A model generated the notes under the pieces. It worked only from the letters and a program-made list of their open reading frames with translations, searched no databases and was not told where the DNA came from. A program made the translations under genes and the position numbers. 64,000 nt of DNA. Source: Clostridia bacterium. Lineage in GTDB: Bacteria; Bacillota; Clostridia; Oscillospirales; Acutalibacteraceae. The stretch is taken from contig JAFRQM010000005.1 of the NCBI GenBank assembly GCA_017428625.1, forward strand, positions 62,001 to 126,000, in the 5' to 3' direction. Of the stretch, positions 53,015-62,005 are shown piece by piece; the first letter of the stretch is position 1, and each line of letters starts with the position of its first letter.

Positions 53015-56000
53015 TCAATCCTTTCTGTTTATTAAATCCGGAACAAAGTATGCCGCAGCCGAAACAGCCGCCGCGACGAGCAGGGCGGTAAATGAGCCCA
53101 AGCCCGATGAAGTGGCGGCGAGTATGGCGCAAACCGCGAAACCGAGAACGCTCAGAGCAATCTGGAGTATCACGCCGAAATCCGCGTTTTTCACAAGAGC
53201 CGCCGCTGCCGTTACCGCGCGGAGCATTGTGAAAGCGTTGCCGTTATGGCCGAGTTTGGCAGGGGCGGAATCGGACACCTCGTTGCGCCTGCGTGAGAAG
53301 AGCCTGCCTGCCACGCTGCCCAAAACGCAGAACGCGGTTTTGGGAATACCGAACCCGCGTGAGAGCAGGTCTTCGGTAACATTGACATCGTTGGTGCGCA
53401 CTATTATTGAAACGCCGGAATCTTCAAGTTTTTTCAGGAACGGGCGCAGGTTCAGGTCAACCGCGTAGCTGACAACGAACATAGCGGCGAGTTTTCCGCA
53501 TACGGCGAGGTAAAGCGCCCGTTTGCCCGTTGATGTGTATTTTTCTTCAAGCGAGATGTCGGGAACATTCACGCCGTGGTTTTCGAGCAGCGTTCTGTTG
53601 CCGAGCAGCACCTTCTGCGAGTGTATTCTCGCGGAAACGCCGAGTTTGTCTTCATAAGCGAGGTCGCGCACCGTGGGCAGCAGGTTGTGGTCTTCGCTTA
53701 TCACGTTTTCAAAACATTCGCGCAGGGGACCGTTGGATTTGATGACAAGCGCCGCCGCGTAAACAAGGAGGTCGTCCATTCTTATCTGCTTGAAATCGAC
53801 CATGCCGTGCATACGGCATTTTGTGCGGTTGAAGATGTCGCCGCTGTCAAGCACAACGCCGTTTGTGCCGTTAAATTCAAGGGCAGAGTCAAGCCCGGAA
53901 ACAAAGGCGCCGTCTTTGTTGAGCGCCTTGCCCGCGGAATTGAGAGAGACAGCGGGAACAAGCGACGCAAACAGGGGCGCGCTCAGGCTGAACGCTCCGG
54001 TTGCCGCCGTGAAAGCCGCAAGGCCGTCTCTTGAAATGAAAGCGCTGACAGCCGCGGTTACAACCGCCGCTATGCCCGCGAGAGGAAGAATGCGTTTGAC
54101 CGCCCTGATTTCGTGCCGGCCGTTTGACGAATATTTCATAAAGCCTTCGGGGAAATCCGCCGGCGAGGAATAGAGAAGATCCGCCCTGTCAAGCATAATG
54201 CCGCGGCTGAGTTCCCTTATTTCGTTTTCATCCTCAAAATTGTGTATGGTGTAAAGCTTTTTTTCGTATTTATAAGCGCAAAGTTCAAAATTCTTGATTA
54301 TGCGTTTTGAATTGAAATAATCCGCTGCGCTGATCGCCGCGAACGCCGGAACGCCGAGCATCGCGAAAACGGGTGTGTCGCCGCCCTGCCTGATTTCAAC
54401 CGCCGCGCAGACGGTCAGGTGCAAAAAGATGAGAGCGTTTACCGCCGTTGCCGCCGTGGACGCGTCGGGCTCGCCCCTGAGCGCCGCGTTGACGCCCGAG
54501 AGAAGAATTCTGCTGTTGAACACCGCCGCCGCTATGAGCAGAACGGCGTTGGCTATATAGTATCCCGCTCCGCCGCGGCAGAAAAGGTCGGTTTCGGAGA
54601 AAGCCGCGACCGCGTTGAAAATGAAAAGAACTATGCCGATAAGCGCGTCAATGAGAAGTTGGCGCAGGCAGATTATGCCCGCCGCGTTGAGCGAGGAGTG
54701 CACATGCCTGCGGTCCGCCGGCTCGTTGTATTCGGGGAGCGCTCTGCCGAGAGAGTAAAGACGTCTGCCGTTTGCCTGTTTTTTTGGTTTTTTCTTCGCG
54801 GGTCCGGCGGCTTTTTTATCTGATGATACCGGTTCTTCCGATATTTTCTCAAATGAAATGCCGTCGATTTCTTCCGGTTCGCCCGAGTCTATTTCTTCGG
54901 ATGAGACAATAAAATCTTTTGCTTTGTGGCGCCTTGACTCGCTGAGCATAGCCTCGAGTTCCGCCTCGCTTGTGTTGTCGGGCAGCGATTCTTCGGGCAC
55001 GGGCTCAAAGCCGGAGAGCAGAATCTGACCGGGGAACTCATTGTCTTTTATCTCAACGGGTTCGGGCTCTTTTTTTGCCGCCGCCACCTTTGTGCGGGCG
55101 TCCGCCTTTGCCTTGTCTGCCGAGATGACTATGGGCAGCGGGTCGAGGTCGGAGGTCATTTCATACTGATTTTTTCTGAAAATAATGCCGGGTTTGTCAA
55201 TGGGCTCAAGAAAATCATTGTCTATTTCGGCGGTGTCTTCAAGTTTCATCGGGTTTAAGAAACTCTCGCGGTTTTCGTCGGTTTCCATACCCGCCGCTTC
55301 GCTTTCTTTCTGAGTCGCCATATATACGGCAAGAGGATCGTAGTCGGGAATTTTGTCGGGGTCGGGTTTTTCCTCTTCCTTTTTTTCGGGAACATAGTCG
55401 TTTATGATGAAGCTCGCGAGTTTGTTGGCGTTTGCCCTTGAGCGTGAGAACTCCATTATTTCGGCTCCGGGTTTTTCGGGAGGAATCTCAACGGGTTCAT
55501 CCGTGATGTTTTCTTCCGCCTGCGCGGGAATTTCGGGAACACTTCCGATAACAGGCTCCCACTCCGGCTCTTTTGCTGTTTTTTCAACGGGCGCGGTTAC
55601 GGGTTTTTCGTTTTCATAAACCTGAGTGGGCGGCTCGTCATCCTGCGCTTCTTCCGCCGCAGGGATTTCCTGAGCCGCAGGGATTTTTTCATCCTTAACC
55701 GCTTCGCTTTCAGCCGCCGGGGTGTCGGGCATAAAATCGCCGAAAAGGGATGAAACAAGGCTGTCTATTTCAGCCTCGGACATTTCGCTGTCATAAAGAA
55801 ATGAAGGTTCGCCGTCGTTACCGTTACCGTCGCCGCCGTTATCTTCCGGCTCCCCGGCGGGGACGGGGTTTACAGCGACGGGCTCCGGCTTCGCGTCTGT
55901 TCTGAAATACTCGCGCACGGGAACATCCTCATCGGGGAATTCTTTTATCTGTCTGGCTTCATATTTTTGTTCCGGTTCCTCCGCTTTCTCCGCTTTCTCC

Positions 56001-56191
56001 GCTTTCTCTTCTGCGGGGGCCGGCTTTACGGGGGCAGGCGCGTCAAGCCCCGCTATGAGGGCGTCAATATCGTCGAGCGACCAGTTCCCCGCCGTTTCAC
56101 CCGCCGCCGCGGACGGGTCTGCGCCGGGAGCATAGCCTTTTGCCTCCTCCAGAAGAGCGTCGAGGTCAAAATTCAGATTGTCTTTTTCCAT
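53015..56191 (-). CDS. P-type-ATPase-like membrane protein lacking the catalytic Asp motif
   Basis: About 1058 residues in two parts. Residues 1 to about 480 are acidic, Pro/Glu/Ala-rich and probably disordered, with Lys-rich segments. From about 500 on there is a membrane protein laid out like a P1B-type ATPase: helix pairs near 510-600, 610-625 and 705-755, a nucleotide-domain-like part (GNRTLLENHGVNV...TSTGKRALYLAVCGKLAAMFVVS), then two final helices (about 1005-1050). The phosphorylation motif DKTGT is replaced by LDSGDIF (near residue 782), TGDN by RTNDVN, and the GDGxND hinge is absent. So it probably cannot pump ions and may be a regulatory or structural pseudo-ATPase. Start ATG after GGGGTG. 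Confidence 0.75.
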   Translation of the reverse strand: MEKDNLNFDLDALLEEAKGYAPGADPSAAAGETAGNWSLDDIDALIAGLDAPAPVKPAPAEEKAEKAEKAEEPEQKYEARQIKEFPDEDVPVREYFRTDAKPEPVAVNPVPAGEPEDNGGDGNGNDGEPSFLYDSEMSEAEIDSLVSSLFGDFMPDTPAAESEAVKDEKIPAAQEIPAAEEAQDDEPPTQVYENEKPVTAPVEKTAKEPEWEPVIGSVPEIPAQAEENITDEPVEIPPEKPGAEIMEFSRSRANANKLASFIINDYVPEKKEEEKPDPDKIPDYDPLAVYMATQKESEAAGMETDENRESFLNPMKLEDTAEIDNDFLEPIDKPGIIFRKNQYEMTSDLDPLPIVISADKAKADARTKVAAAKKEPEPVEIKDNEFPGQILLSGFEPVPEESLPDNTSEAELEAMLSESRRHKAKDFIVSSEEIDSGEPEEIDGISFEKISEEPVSSDKKAAGPAKKKPKKQANGRRLYSLGRALPEYNEPADRRHVHSSLNAAGIICLRQLLIDALIGIVLFIFNAVAAFSETDLFCRGGAGYYIANAVLLIAAAVFNSRILLSGVNAALRGEPDASTAATAVNALIFLHLTVCAAVEIRQGGDTPVFAMLGVPAFAAISAADYFNSKRIIKNFELCAYKYEKKLYTIHNFEDENEIRELSRGIMLDRADLLYSSPADFPEGFMKYSSNGRHEIRAVKRILPLAGIAAVVTAAVSAFISRDGLAAFTAATGAFSLSAPLFASLVPAVSLNSAGKALNKDGAFVSGLDSALEFNGTNGVVLDSGDIFNRTKCRMHGMVDFKQIRMDDLLVYAAALVIKSNGPLRECFENVISEDHNLLPTVRDLAYEDKLGVSARIHSQKVLLGNRTLLENHGVNVPDISLEEKYTSTGKRALYLAVCGKLAAMFVVSYAVDLNLRPFLKKLEDSGVSIIVRTNDVNVTEDLLSRGFGIPKTAFCVLGSVAGRLFSRRRNEVSDSAPAKLGHNGNAFTMLRAVTAAAALVKNADFGVILQIALSVLGFAVCAILAATSSGLGSFTALLVAAAVSAAAYFVPDLINRKD

Positions 56192-56205
56192 ATCAATCAC
56201 CCCGT

Positions 56206-56940
56206 TTATCTGTTTTCGGTAACTTTATACATAAGAATTCCCGCCGCCACCGACGCGTTGAGGGAGTTAATTCTCCCTTTCATCGGCAGTGAAATTATGA
56301 AATCGCATTTTTCTTTGACAAGGCGGCTCAGCCCTCTGCCCTCGGAGCCTATAACAAGGGCGACGCTGCCGGAATAATCCTGCTCGTTCCACGGCTTTCC
56401 GCCCATATCGGCGCCGTAAACCCAGAAGCCTTTTTTCTTTAAATCATCGAGCTGGGCGGCAAGGTTAGGCACTCTGGCAACCGTAACATATTCAACCGCT
56501 CCGGCGCTTACTTTGCCCACCGCGTAGGTGAGCGACACGCCCCTGCGCTTGGGAATAATCACGCCGTGAGCCCCGCAGGCGTCTGCCGTGCGGATAATCG
56601 CGCCCAGGTTGTGCGGGTCTTCGATTTCGTCGCAGATTACGATGAACGGGCTTTCGCCTTTTTCTTCCGCTTTTTTAAGCATATCCTCAACCGTGCCGTA
56701 TTCGTGAACGGCGGCGAAGGCGGCTACGCCCTGATGGTTGGCGCCCGAACAGATTTTGTCGAGCTTGCGCGGGTCAACCTCTTTTATCGCAACACTCGCC
56801 TCGCGGCACTGCCCGATTATTTTGCCTATGCTGCCGCTTCTGTTGCCCTTCGCGACAAAGAGGGTGTCTATTTCGCGCCCGCTTTTAAGCGCTTCCGCCA
56901 CGGCGTTTCTGCCGACGATGAGCCCTTCTTCGTTTTGCAT
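56206..56940 (-). CDS. rlmB: 23S rRNA 2'-O-ribose methyltransferase, TrmH/RlmB family
   Basis: A 244-residue SPOUT methyltransferase. The N-terminal substrate-binding domain starts EEGLIVGRNAVAEAL. The C-terminal knot has CDEIEDPHNLGAIIRTADACGAHGVIIP, VALVIGSEGRGLSRLVKEKCD and ISLPMKGRINSLNASVAAGILMY, the three SPOUT motifs. It methylates a guanosine in 23S rRNA (G2251 in E. coli numbering). Start at the ATG after AGGGGGTG. Confidence 0.94.
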   Translation of the reverse strand: MQNEEGLIVGRNAVAEALKSGREIDTLFVAKGNRSGSIGKIIGQCREASVAIKEVDPRKLDKICSGANHQGVAAFAAVHEYGTVEDMLKKAEEKGESPFIVICDEIEDPHNLGAIIRTADACGAHGVIIPKRRGVSLTYAVGKVSAGAVEYVTVARVPNLAAQLDDLKKKGFWVYGADMGGKPWNEQDYSGSVALVIGSEGRGLSRLVKEKCDFIISLPMKGRINSLNASVAAGILMYKVTENR

Positions 56941-57162
56941 ACGGCACCCCCTATAAGTTGTTGTCTTGAAAAAATAACAATACAAGATGTATTATATCAC
57001 ACAATTCCGGCGTTGCATATAGGAATTTAAAAATTTTTTTATTTTCATTAGTTAAGGTGAAAAAACTTTATTTTTATAAAATGTTGTGTTATACTCATAA
57101 TTCAGGGTGACGGCGCCCCTGCCGTTACCCGCCCGGCAACGAAATTGAAAAGGATGATAACT

Positions 57163-57930
57163 TTGGGTAAAATAATCGCGCTTGTCAACCAGAAAGGCGG
57201 AGTAGGCAAAACCACAACCGCCGTAAACCTCGCCGCCTGCCTCGGCGCGCTCGGAAAAAGAGTTCTTCTCGCCGATGTGGACCCGCAGGGCAACTCGACA
57301 AGCGGTCTCGGAATAAACAAAAGAGGGCTGACGGCTTCCGCCTATGACGCTCTCGTCAACGGCGCCCCGGCGAAGGATGTCATACTCAGCACCCCTTACA
57401 AAAACGTGTTTGTTATGCCTTCCAATATGGAACTCGCGGGCGCGGAACTTGAACTCGCGTCGGTTGACAAAAGGGAGTCAAGGCTTAAAATCGCGCTGGC
57501 TCCCGTCAGGGACGATTTCGATTTTATCTTTCTCGACTGCCCGCCCTCTCTCGGGCTGATAACCGTAAACGCGCTCACCGCGGCGGACTCCCTGCTTGTG
57601 CCCATACAGTGCGAATACTACGCGCTTGAGGGGCTTTCGCAGCTTGTCAACACCGTGCGCACGGTAAAACGGCTTTATAACCCTTACATCGAAATGGAGG
57701 GCGTTGTGCTCACCATGTATGACGGCAGGCTCAACCTCACCCAGCAGGTGGTGGCGGAGGTCAAAAGATGCTTCCCAAAAAAGGTTTATTCCACGGTTAT
57801 TCCCCGTAACGTGCGCCTGAGCGAAGCGCCGAGTTACGGCGAACCGGTAATCTATTATGACAGAACATCGCGCGGAGCGGCGGCTTACACGGCGCTTGCC
57901 GAAGAGTTCGCGCAGAGAAACAGTCAGTGA
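57163..57930 (+). CDS. parA: Chromosome partitioning ATPase ParA/Soj
   Basis: About 255 residues of a deviant Walker ATPase that works with ParB in chromosome segregation and initiation control. NQKGGVGKTTTAVNLA holds the signature Lys; VDPQGNSTSGLG, FIFLDCPPSLG and the C-terminal RNVRLSEAPSYGEPV complete the family pattern. The start is uncertain: TTG at 57163 gives the usual MGKIIAL beginning, with ATG at 57154 and TTG at 57145 as alternatives. Coupled to parB downstream. Confidence 0.95.
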   Translation: MGKIIALVNQKGGVGKTTTAVNLAACLGALGKRVLLADVDPQGNSTSGLGINKRGLTASAYDALVNGAPAKDVILSTPYKNVFVMPSNMELAGAELELASVDKRESRLKIALAPVRDDFDFIFLDCPPSLGLITVNALTAADSLLVPIQCEYYALEGLSQLVNTVRTVKRLYNPYIEMEGVVLTMYDGRLNLTQQVVAEVKRCFPKKVYSTVIPRNVRLSEAPSYGEPVIYYDRTSRGAAAYTALAEEFAQRNSQ

Positions 57931-57946
57931 AGGGCAGGAGATAAAA

Positions 57947-58819
57947 ATGGCAGTTAAAAAAGGCGGTCTCGGCAAGGGCATAGACGCCCTTTTCATAGAC
58001 AACGCGACAGAGGATTTATCCTCAAGCGCATCGGTGCGCCTGAAACTTACGGATATTGTTCCAAACCGTGAACAGCCCCGTAAAAATTTTGATGAGGAAA
58101 AACTCACGGAACTCGCGCAGAGCATAGCGAAGCACGGCGTTTTGCAGCCTTTGCTTGTGCGCCCGATGCCCGACGGCTCCTACCGCCTTGTGGCGGGCGA
58201 ACGCCGCTGGAGAGCCGCGCGCGCCGCGGGCGTCAGCGAAGTTCCCGTTGTAATAAAAGAGATGTCGGACGAGGAAGCGGCTGTGTTCGCTCTGGTTGAA
58301 AACCTGCAGCGCGCCGACCTTGACCCCGTTGAAGAGGCGCAGGGTTTCCGCAGGCTTATGGAAGATTTCGGCCTTACGCAGGAGCAGGTAAGCGAGCGTG
58401 TCGGCAAATCGCGCCCCGCCGTTTCAAACGCCATGAGGCTGCTTAAACTGCCCGGGCAGGTGCTCGAAAGTCTGTCATCGGGCGAACTTTCGGCAGGCCA
58501 CGCGAGAACGCTCGCCGGGCTTGAGGATGATGAAACGATTATTGACGCGGCAAGAACGATAATTTCAAAAAAACTCTCGGTGCGCGAAACCGAAAAACTG
58601 ATAAAAACCCTTTCCGCCGCTCCCAAAAAGAAAACGGCAACCCGCACGGCGTCAAGGGATTCCTTCTATGACGAGGTTGAACTTTCGCTTGAGGCGGCTC
58701 TCGGCAGAAAGGCGAAGGTTGTTACTTCCGCCGGCAAAGAAAGCGGAACTCTTCAGATAGATTTCTATGACAGAGAAGACCTTACAAGAATAGCGAAAGC
58801 GCTCGGTGAACTCAACTGA
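57947..58819 (+). CDS. parB: Chromosome partitioning protein ParB/Spo0J
   Basis: 290 residues. KGGLGKGIDALF at the N-terminus contacts ParA. The CTPase core has IVPNREQPRKNFDEEKL, VAGERRWRAARAAG and ENLQRADLDPVEEAQGF. The helix-turn-helix is GLTQEQVSERVGKSRPAVSNAMRLLKLP, followed by the dimer domain. It binds parS, slides as a clamp and forms the centromere complex. No perfect parS was noticed nearby. Start ATG after GGCAGGAG. Confidence 0.95.
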   Translation: MAVKKGGLGKGIDALFIDNATEDLSSSASVRLKLTDIVPNREQPRKNFDEEKLTELAQSIAKHGVLQPLLVRPMPDGSYRLVAGERRWRAARAAGVSEVPVVIKEMSDEEAAVFALVENLQRADLDPVEEAQGFRRLMEDFGLTQEQVSERVGKSRPAVSNAMRLLKLPGQVLESLSSGELSAGHARTLAGLEDDETIIDAARTIISKKLSVRETEKLIKTLSAAPKKKTATRTASRDSFYDEVELSLEAALGRKAKVVTSAGKESGTLQIDFYDREDLTRIAKALGELN

Positions 58820-58888
58820 CCGCGCATTTTTAAATTCAGCCGAAGTCAGGCTTAAAAAACAAATTATATTTTATTGGGGGATATTGCT

Positions 58889-60220
58889 GTGGATATGGGA
58901 ACTTTTATTGAAATAAAAAACTGGATTGTCGGCGTTGTCGCCGGTGTGTTAATGGTGCTGACCGTAGTGCTGCCCTCTCAGCTTGTTATGATAGCGGGCG
59001 GCAGCGTGACGGATTTTCCCGCGGTTCCGGAGGATTTTGTGCCTGAGGTGAGGGTTGTGGCTTTCACCGACTCGCACAACCGCAACGACAATATAGCGGA
59101 CGCCGTTGACACTGCCTACGAGCTCTTTGACAACGACGAAACCTATGCCGGCATTGACGGCTTTTTCGGGCTCGGCGATTTTTCAAGCATAGGCGCCGAG
59201 GGCGATTACGCGAATTACGCGGCAACGCTCAACGAGCATGTGCGCGGCGACACCGTTCTTGTGAACATACACGGCAACCATGAATTTAAAAACGACAATT
59301 ACAAAGAATATTTTGTCAAATATTTCGGGCATGACCCCGACACGGTGACGGATATAAACGGTTTTCAGTTTGTCGCTTTTTCGGGCGAGCGCTCTATGAC
59401 CGAGTGGACTTTTACCCCCTCAAGCCTTAAATGGCTTGACGATTCAATTACCGAGGCGCAAAAAAAATCGGGCAGCAAACCCGTGTTTGTTTTTCAGCAT
59501 CCGCACGCGTGGGGCACTGTTTACGGCAGCACCTACTGGGGCGACCCCCAGCTGAATCCCATATTCAACAAACACCCCGGCATTGTTGATTTTTCGGGGC
59601 ACTCCCACTTCCCGATGAATGACCCGAGAAGCATTCTGCAAACCAAATACACAACGGTAGGCTGCGGAGCCATGGCAACATTTGAAACCGATAAAAGCTT
59701 TATGCCCGGGCATCACCCCGCCGGCTATGAGAAAGCCGCGCAGATAACCGTTATTGAGGCGGACAGAGACGGCAGCGTGAGAATCCGCGGTTACGATTTA
59801 TACTCCGACACGTTTTTCTGTGATTATTACATAGAAGACGCCAATGACCCCGACACCTTCGCATACACCTACAAAAACAGAAAAGCGCACGATGAAAAGC
59901 CCGTGTTCGCGCGGGATATGCAGGCGACGGCTTATAAGAACGACGGCGGCGAGTGGATAATCTCGTTTGACGAGGCGCAGGCAGCCGAGGGTTACATTGT
60001 TCACAACTACACCGTAACAATAAAGGATGAAAGCGGAAACCGGGTTTTCTCAGGTAAATTCGTTGACGACTATTTTGTGTTTGACGACGACAGCACCGCC
60101 GATTTCGGCATAGGCGCAGACACCCTTGAGAGCGGAAAAACCTACACGCTTACCGCAAAGGCGGAAACCGCATACCGCAGAACCGCCGTTTCGCCCGAAA
60201 TCACATTTACCGCTCAGTAA
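58889..60220 (+). CDS. Membrane-anchored metallophosphoesterase
   Basis: A 443-residue protein with one N-terminal membrane segment (VGVVAGVLMVLTVVLP, about 13-30) and an extracellular calcineurin-like phosphoesterase domain. The metal-binding blocks are all present: FTDSHN, GLGDFSS, HGNHEF, FQHPHAWG and FSGHSHFP (about residues 55-240). A fibronectin-like C-terminal domain (about 345-443) ends the protein. GTG start with GGGGG upstream. Substrate unknown. Confidence 0.85.
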   Translation: MDMGTFIEIKNWIVGVVAGVLMVLTVVLPSQLVMIAGGSVTDFPAVPEDFVPEVRVVAFTDSHNRNDNIADAVDTAYELFDNDETYAGIDGFFGLGDFSSIGAEGDYANYAATLNEHVRGDTVLVNIHGNHEFKNDNYKEYFVKYFGHDPDTVTDINGFQFVAFSGERSMTEWTFTPSSLKWLDDSITEAQKKSGSKPVFVFQHPHAWGTVYGSTYWGDPQLNPIFNKHPGIVDFSGHSHFPMNDPRSILQTKYTTVGCGAMATFETDKSFMPGHHPAGYEKAAQITVIEADRDGSVRIRGYDLYSDTFFCDYYIEDANDPDTFAYTYKNRKAHDEKPVFARDMQATAYKNDGGEWIISFDEAQAAEGYIVHNYTVTIKDESGNRVFSGKFVDDYFVFDDDSTADFGIGADTLESGKTYTLTAKAETAYRRTAVSPEITFTAQ

Positions 60221-60236
60221 AAGGAGATATTGAATT

Positions 60237-60584
60237 ATGGTTATAAAAGAAAAAGACTGTCCCGTTGAATACAGAGAGCATATGCGCGCGGGCGACGGCA
60301 CCGTTAAAATCACAAATTTTGTCGGCAAAGACGAACTGCTCGGCAAGGGCAGGCTTTTCGCGAGAATCACCCTTGAGCCCGGCTGCTCGATAGGCGAGCA
60401 TATTCACGAAGGCGACAGCGAAATTTTTGTTGTTGAACGGGGCTGCCCTGTTTATAAAGACGGCGCCGATTGGGTTGAGGCAAAGCCCGGCGACGTGCTT
60501 GTGTGCCCCGCCGAAACATCACACTCCATAGCGAACCGCACGGATGAAACGGTTGACATTATCGCGCTAATTGTTTACGCCTGA
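60237..60584 (+). CDS. Cupin-domain protein
   Basis: A 115-residue single-cupin protein. The two cupin motifs are GCSIGEHIHEGDSEIFVVERG (metal His pair and Glu) and PGDVLVCPAETSHSIANRT (final His). Such small cupins are metal-binding enzymes or sugar-binding sensors; the role here is unknown. RBS AAGGAG. Confidence 0.9.
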   Translation: MVIKEKDCPVEYREHMRAGDGTVKITNFVGKDELLGKGRLFARITLEPGCSIGEHIHEGDSEIFVVERGCPVYKDGADWVEAKPGDVLVCPAETSHSIANRTDETVDIIALIVYA

Positions 60585-60615
60585 AAAGGCGGAAAATTCA
60601 AGCGGAGGTCTGATT

Positions 60616-61758
60616 ATGCTTAAAAAAACAGTTAGCGTTCTGCTCGCGGCTGCTTTGCTTGCCGCCCTTTTCGCGGGATGCGGAAAAAAAGAAAATGTTG
60701 ACGAGGTTATTCCCGTTACCACGGGCGAAACCGGCGTTGTGAAAGACGAGGAGTTCGGCAATGTTTACATTGACCTGACCATTGAGCAGTTCAACGCTCT
60801 CGGATTCGCCTTCGGCGACAGCGTAAACATATTTTTTGACAACGGTAAAATTTTTGAGGATGTGCCCTATTATTCGGGTTATTATGTGCCCGTAGGCGAA
60901 CTGCTTGCCTGCGGCTATCCCGGATATCCGCACGTTGTCATAGCGAGAAATTACGGCGCTTCAACCTGGGAGGAGTTTGAAATGACAGACTCTTCGAAGG
61001 TGACCGTCACCCTCAACGAAAAGGGTAAATATATTGACGTTCAGGAACTTTACGCGCTGAGTTACTCCGACAGCAGAGACGATTTTGACTCGGATGAGGA
61101 GTTTGCGAACTTCCGCGCCGTAAAGGGCGGAAATCTGAAAGAAAACTTCTTCTTCCGCTCCGCCTCACCCTGCGACAATCAGCATTGCAGGGCGGCTTAC
61201 GCCAACCGCTTCACGCAGGAAAAAGGGGTAAAATTTGCGCTCAACCTTTCCGACAACGAGGAGAAATACAAGGCGCACACCGAAGCGAAAGACTTCGTTT
61301 CGGACTATTATGATTCGCTTTACAAAGACGGCAAGGTTCTTATTCTCGCGATGAACGCCAACTACCGTTCAGACGAGTTTGCGGGCATTCTCTCGAAGGC
61401 TTTTTATGAGATGTCGCAAAACGACGGACCCTGCCTTATCCACTGTGTGGAGGGCAAAGACAGAACGGGCTTTGCCTGCACCCTTCTTCTCGCGCTCGCG
61501 GGCGCTTCCGCTCAGGAAATAATTGACGATTATATGATAACCTATGACAATTATTACGGCATTACAAAAGAAGAAAACCCCGAAAAATACAACGCGATTC
61601 TCGACAATGTTTACGATTTCTTCTACTGCCTTTGCGAGGCGGAAAAGGGGACGGATATAAACACCCTCGACCTCAGAAAAGGCGCGGAAAACTACCTGCG
61701 GAGAGGCGGTCTCACCGGTGAACAGATATCCGCAATCGAAAGTTATATTGCAAAATAA
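60616..61758 (+). CDS. Lipoprotein tyrosine/serine phosphatase
   Basis: A 380-residue exported lipoprotein: signal peptide with lipobox LFAGC (Cys near 21), an N-terminal beta domain, then a protein tyrosine phosphatase 3-type domain with the P-loop HCVEGKDRTGF (Cys and Arg of Cx5R). FRSASPCDN and the general-acid region precede it. It acts outside the membrane, perhaps on phosphoinositides or phosphoproteins; related enzymes are secreted effectors in some pathogens, but there is no sign of that here. Start ATG after GGAGGT. Confidence 0.87.
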   Translation: MLKKTVSVLLAAALLAALFAGCGKKENVDEVIPVTTGETGVVKDEEFGNVYIDLTIEQFNALGFAFGDSVNIFFDNGKIFEDVPYYSGYYVPVGELLACGYPGYPHVVIARNYGASTWEEFEMTDSSKVTVTLNEKGKYIDVQELYALSYSDSRDDFDSDEEFANFRAVKGGNLKENFFFRSASPCDNQHCRAAYANRFTQEKGVKFALNLSDNEEKYKAHTEAKDFVSDYYDSLYKDGKVLILAMNANYRSDEFAGILSKAFYEMSQNDGPCLIHCVEGKDRTGFACTLLLALAGASAQEIIDDYMITYDNYYGITKEENPEKYNAILDNVYDFFYCLCEAEKGTDINTLDLRKGAENYLRRGGLTGEQISAIESYIAK

Positions 61759-61765
61759 AAACAGG

Positions 61766-61812
61766 AACCCGCCCTCGTTACGTTGTGACGGAACGAGGGC
61801 GGCAGGTTTTAG
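61766..61812 (+). terminator. Terminator after the phosphatase gene
   Basis: CCGCCCTCGTT pairs with AACGAGGGCGG, followed by CAGGTTTTAGG. Confidence 0.75.
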
Positions 61813-61937
61813 GGGTCAGGAGATAGGAGGCAGGGGTCAGAAGTCAGAAATTATCGGCGGGCTCCGCCCGCGCCCGGTTTAAATTTACAGCAATTTTTCC
61901 TCAACCACATCCGACATCCGGAACCCTAAACAGAATT
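61811..61937 (+). repeat. Dispersed intergenic repeat, copy B
   Basis: GGGTCAGG-type short repeats, then CGGCGGGCTCCGCCCGCGCC and GGTTTAAA, ending in CATCCGACATCCGGAACC. Same order and strand as the copy at 51903-52021. Confidence 0.8.
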
Positions 61938-62005
61938 ATCCATTTGAATTTACCTGCCCCCTGTGTTATAATGTTTTTATATATTATTTCACAGGGGGGC
62001 GTTTT

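Noticed and set aside
53015..56191. Functional copper/heavy-metal P-type ATPase
   Set aside because: The phosphorylated Asp motif DKTGT is replaced by DSGDI, and the hinge motif is missing.
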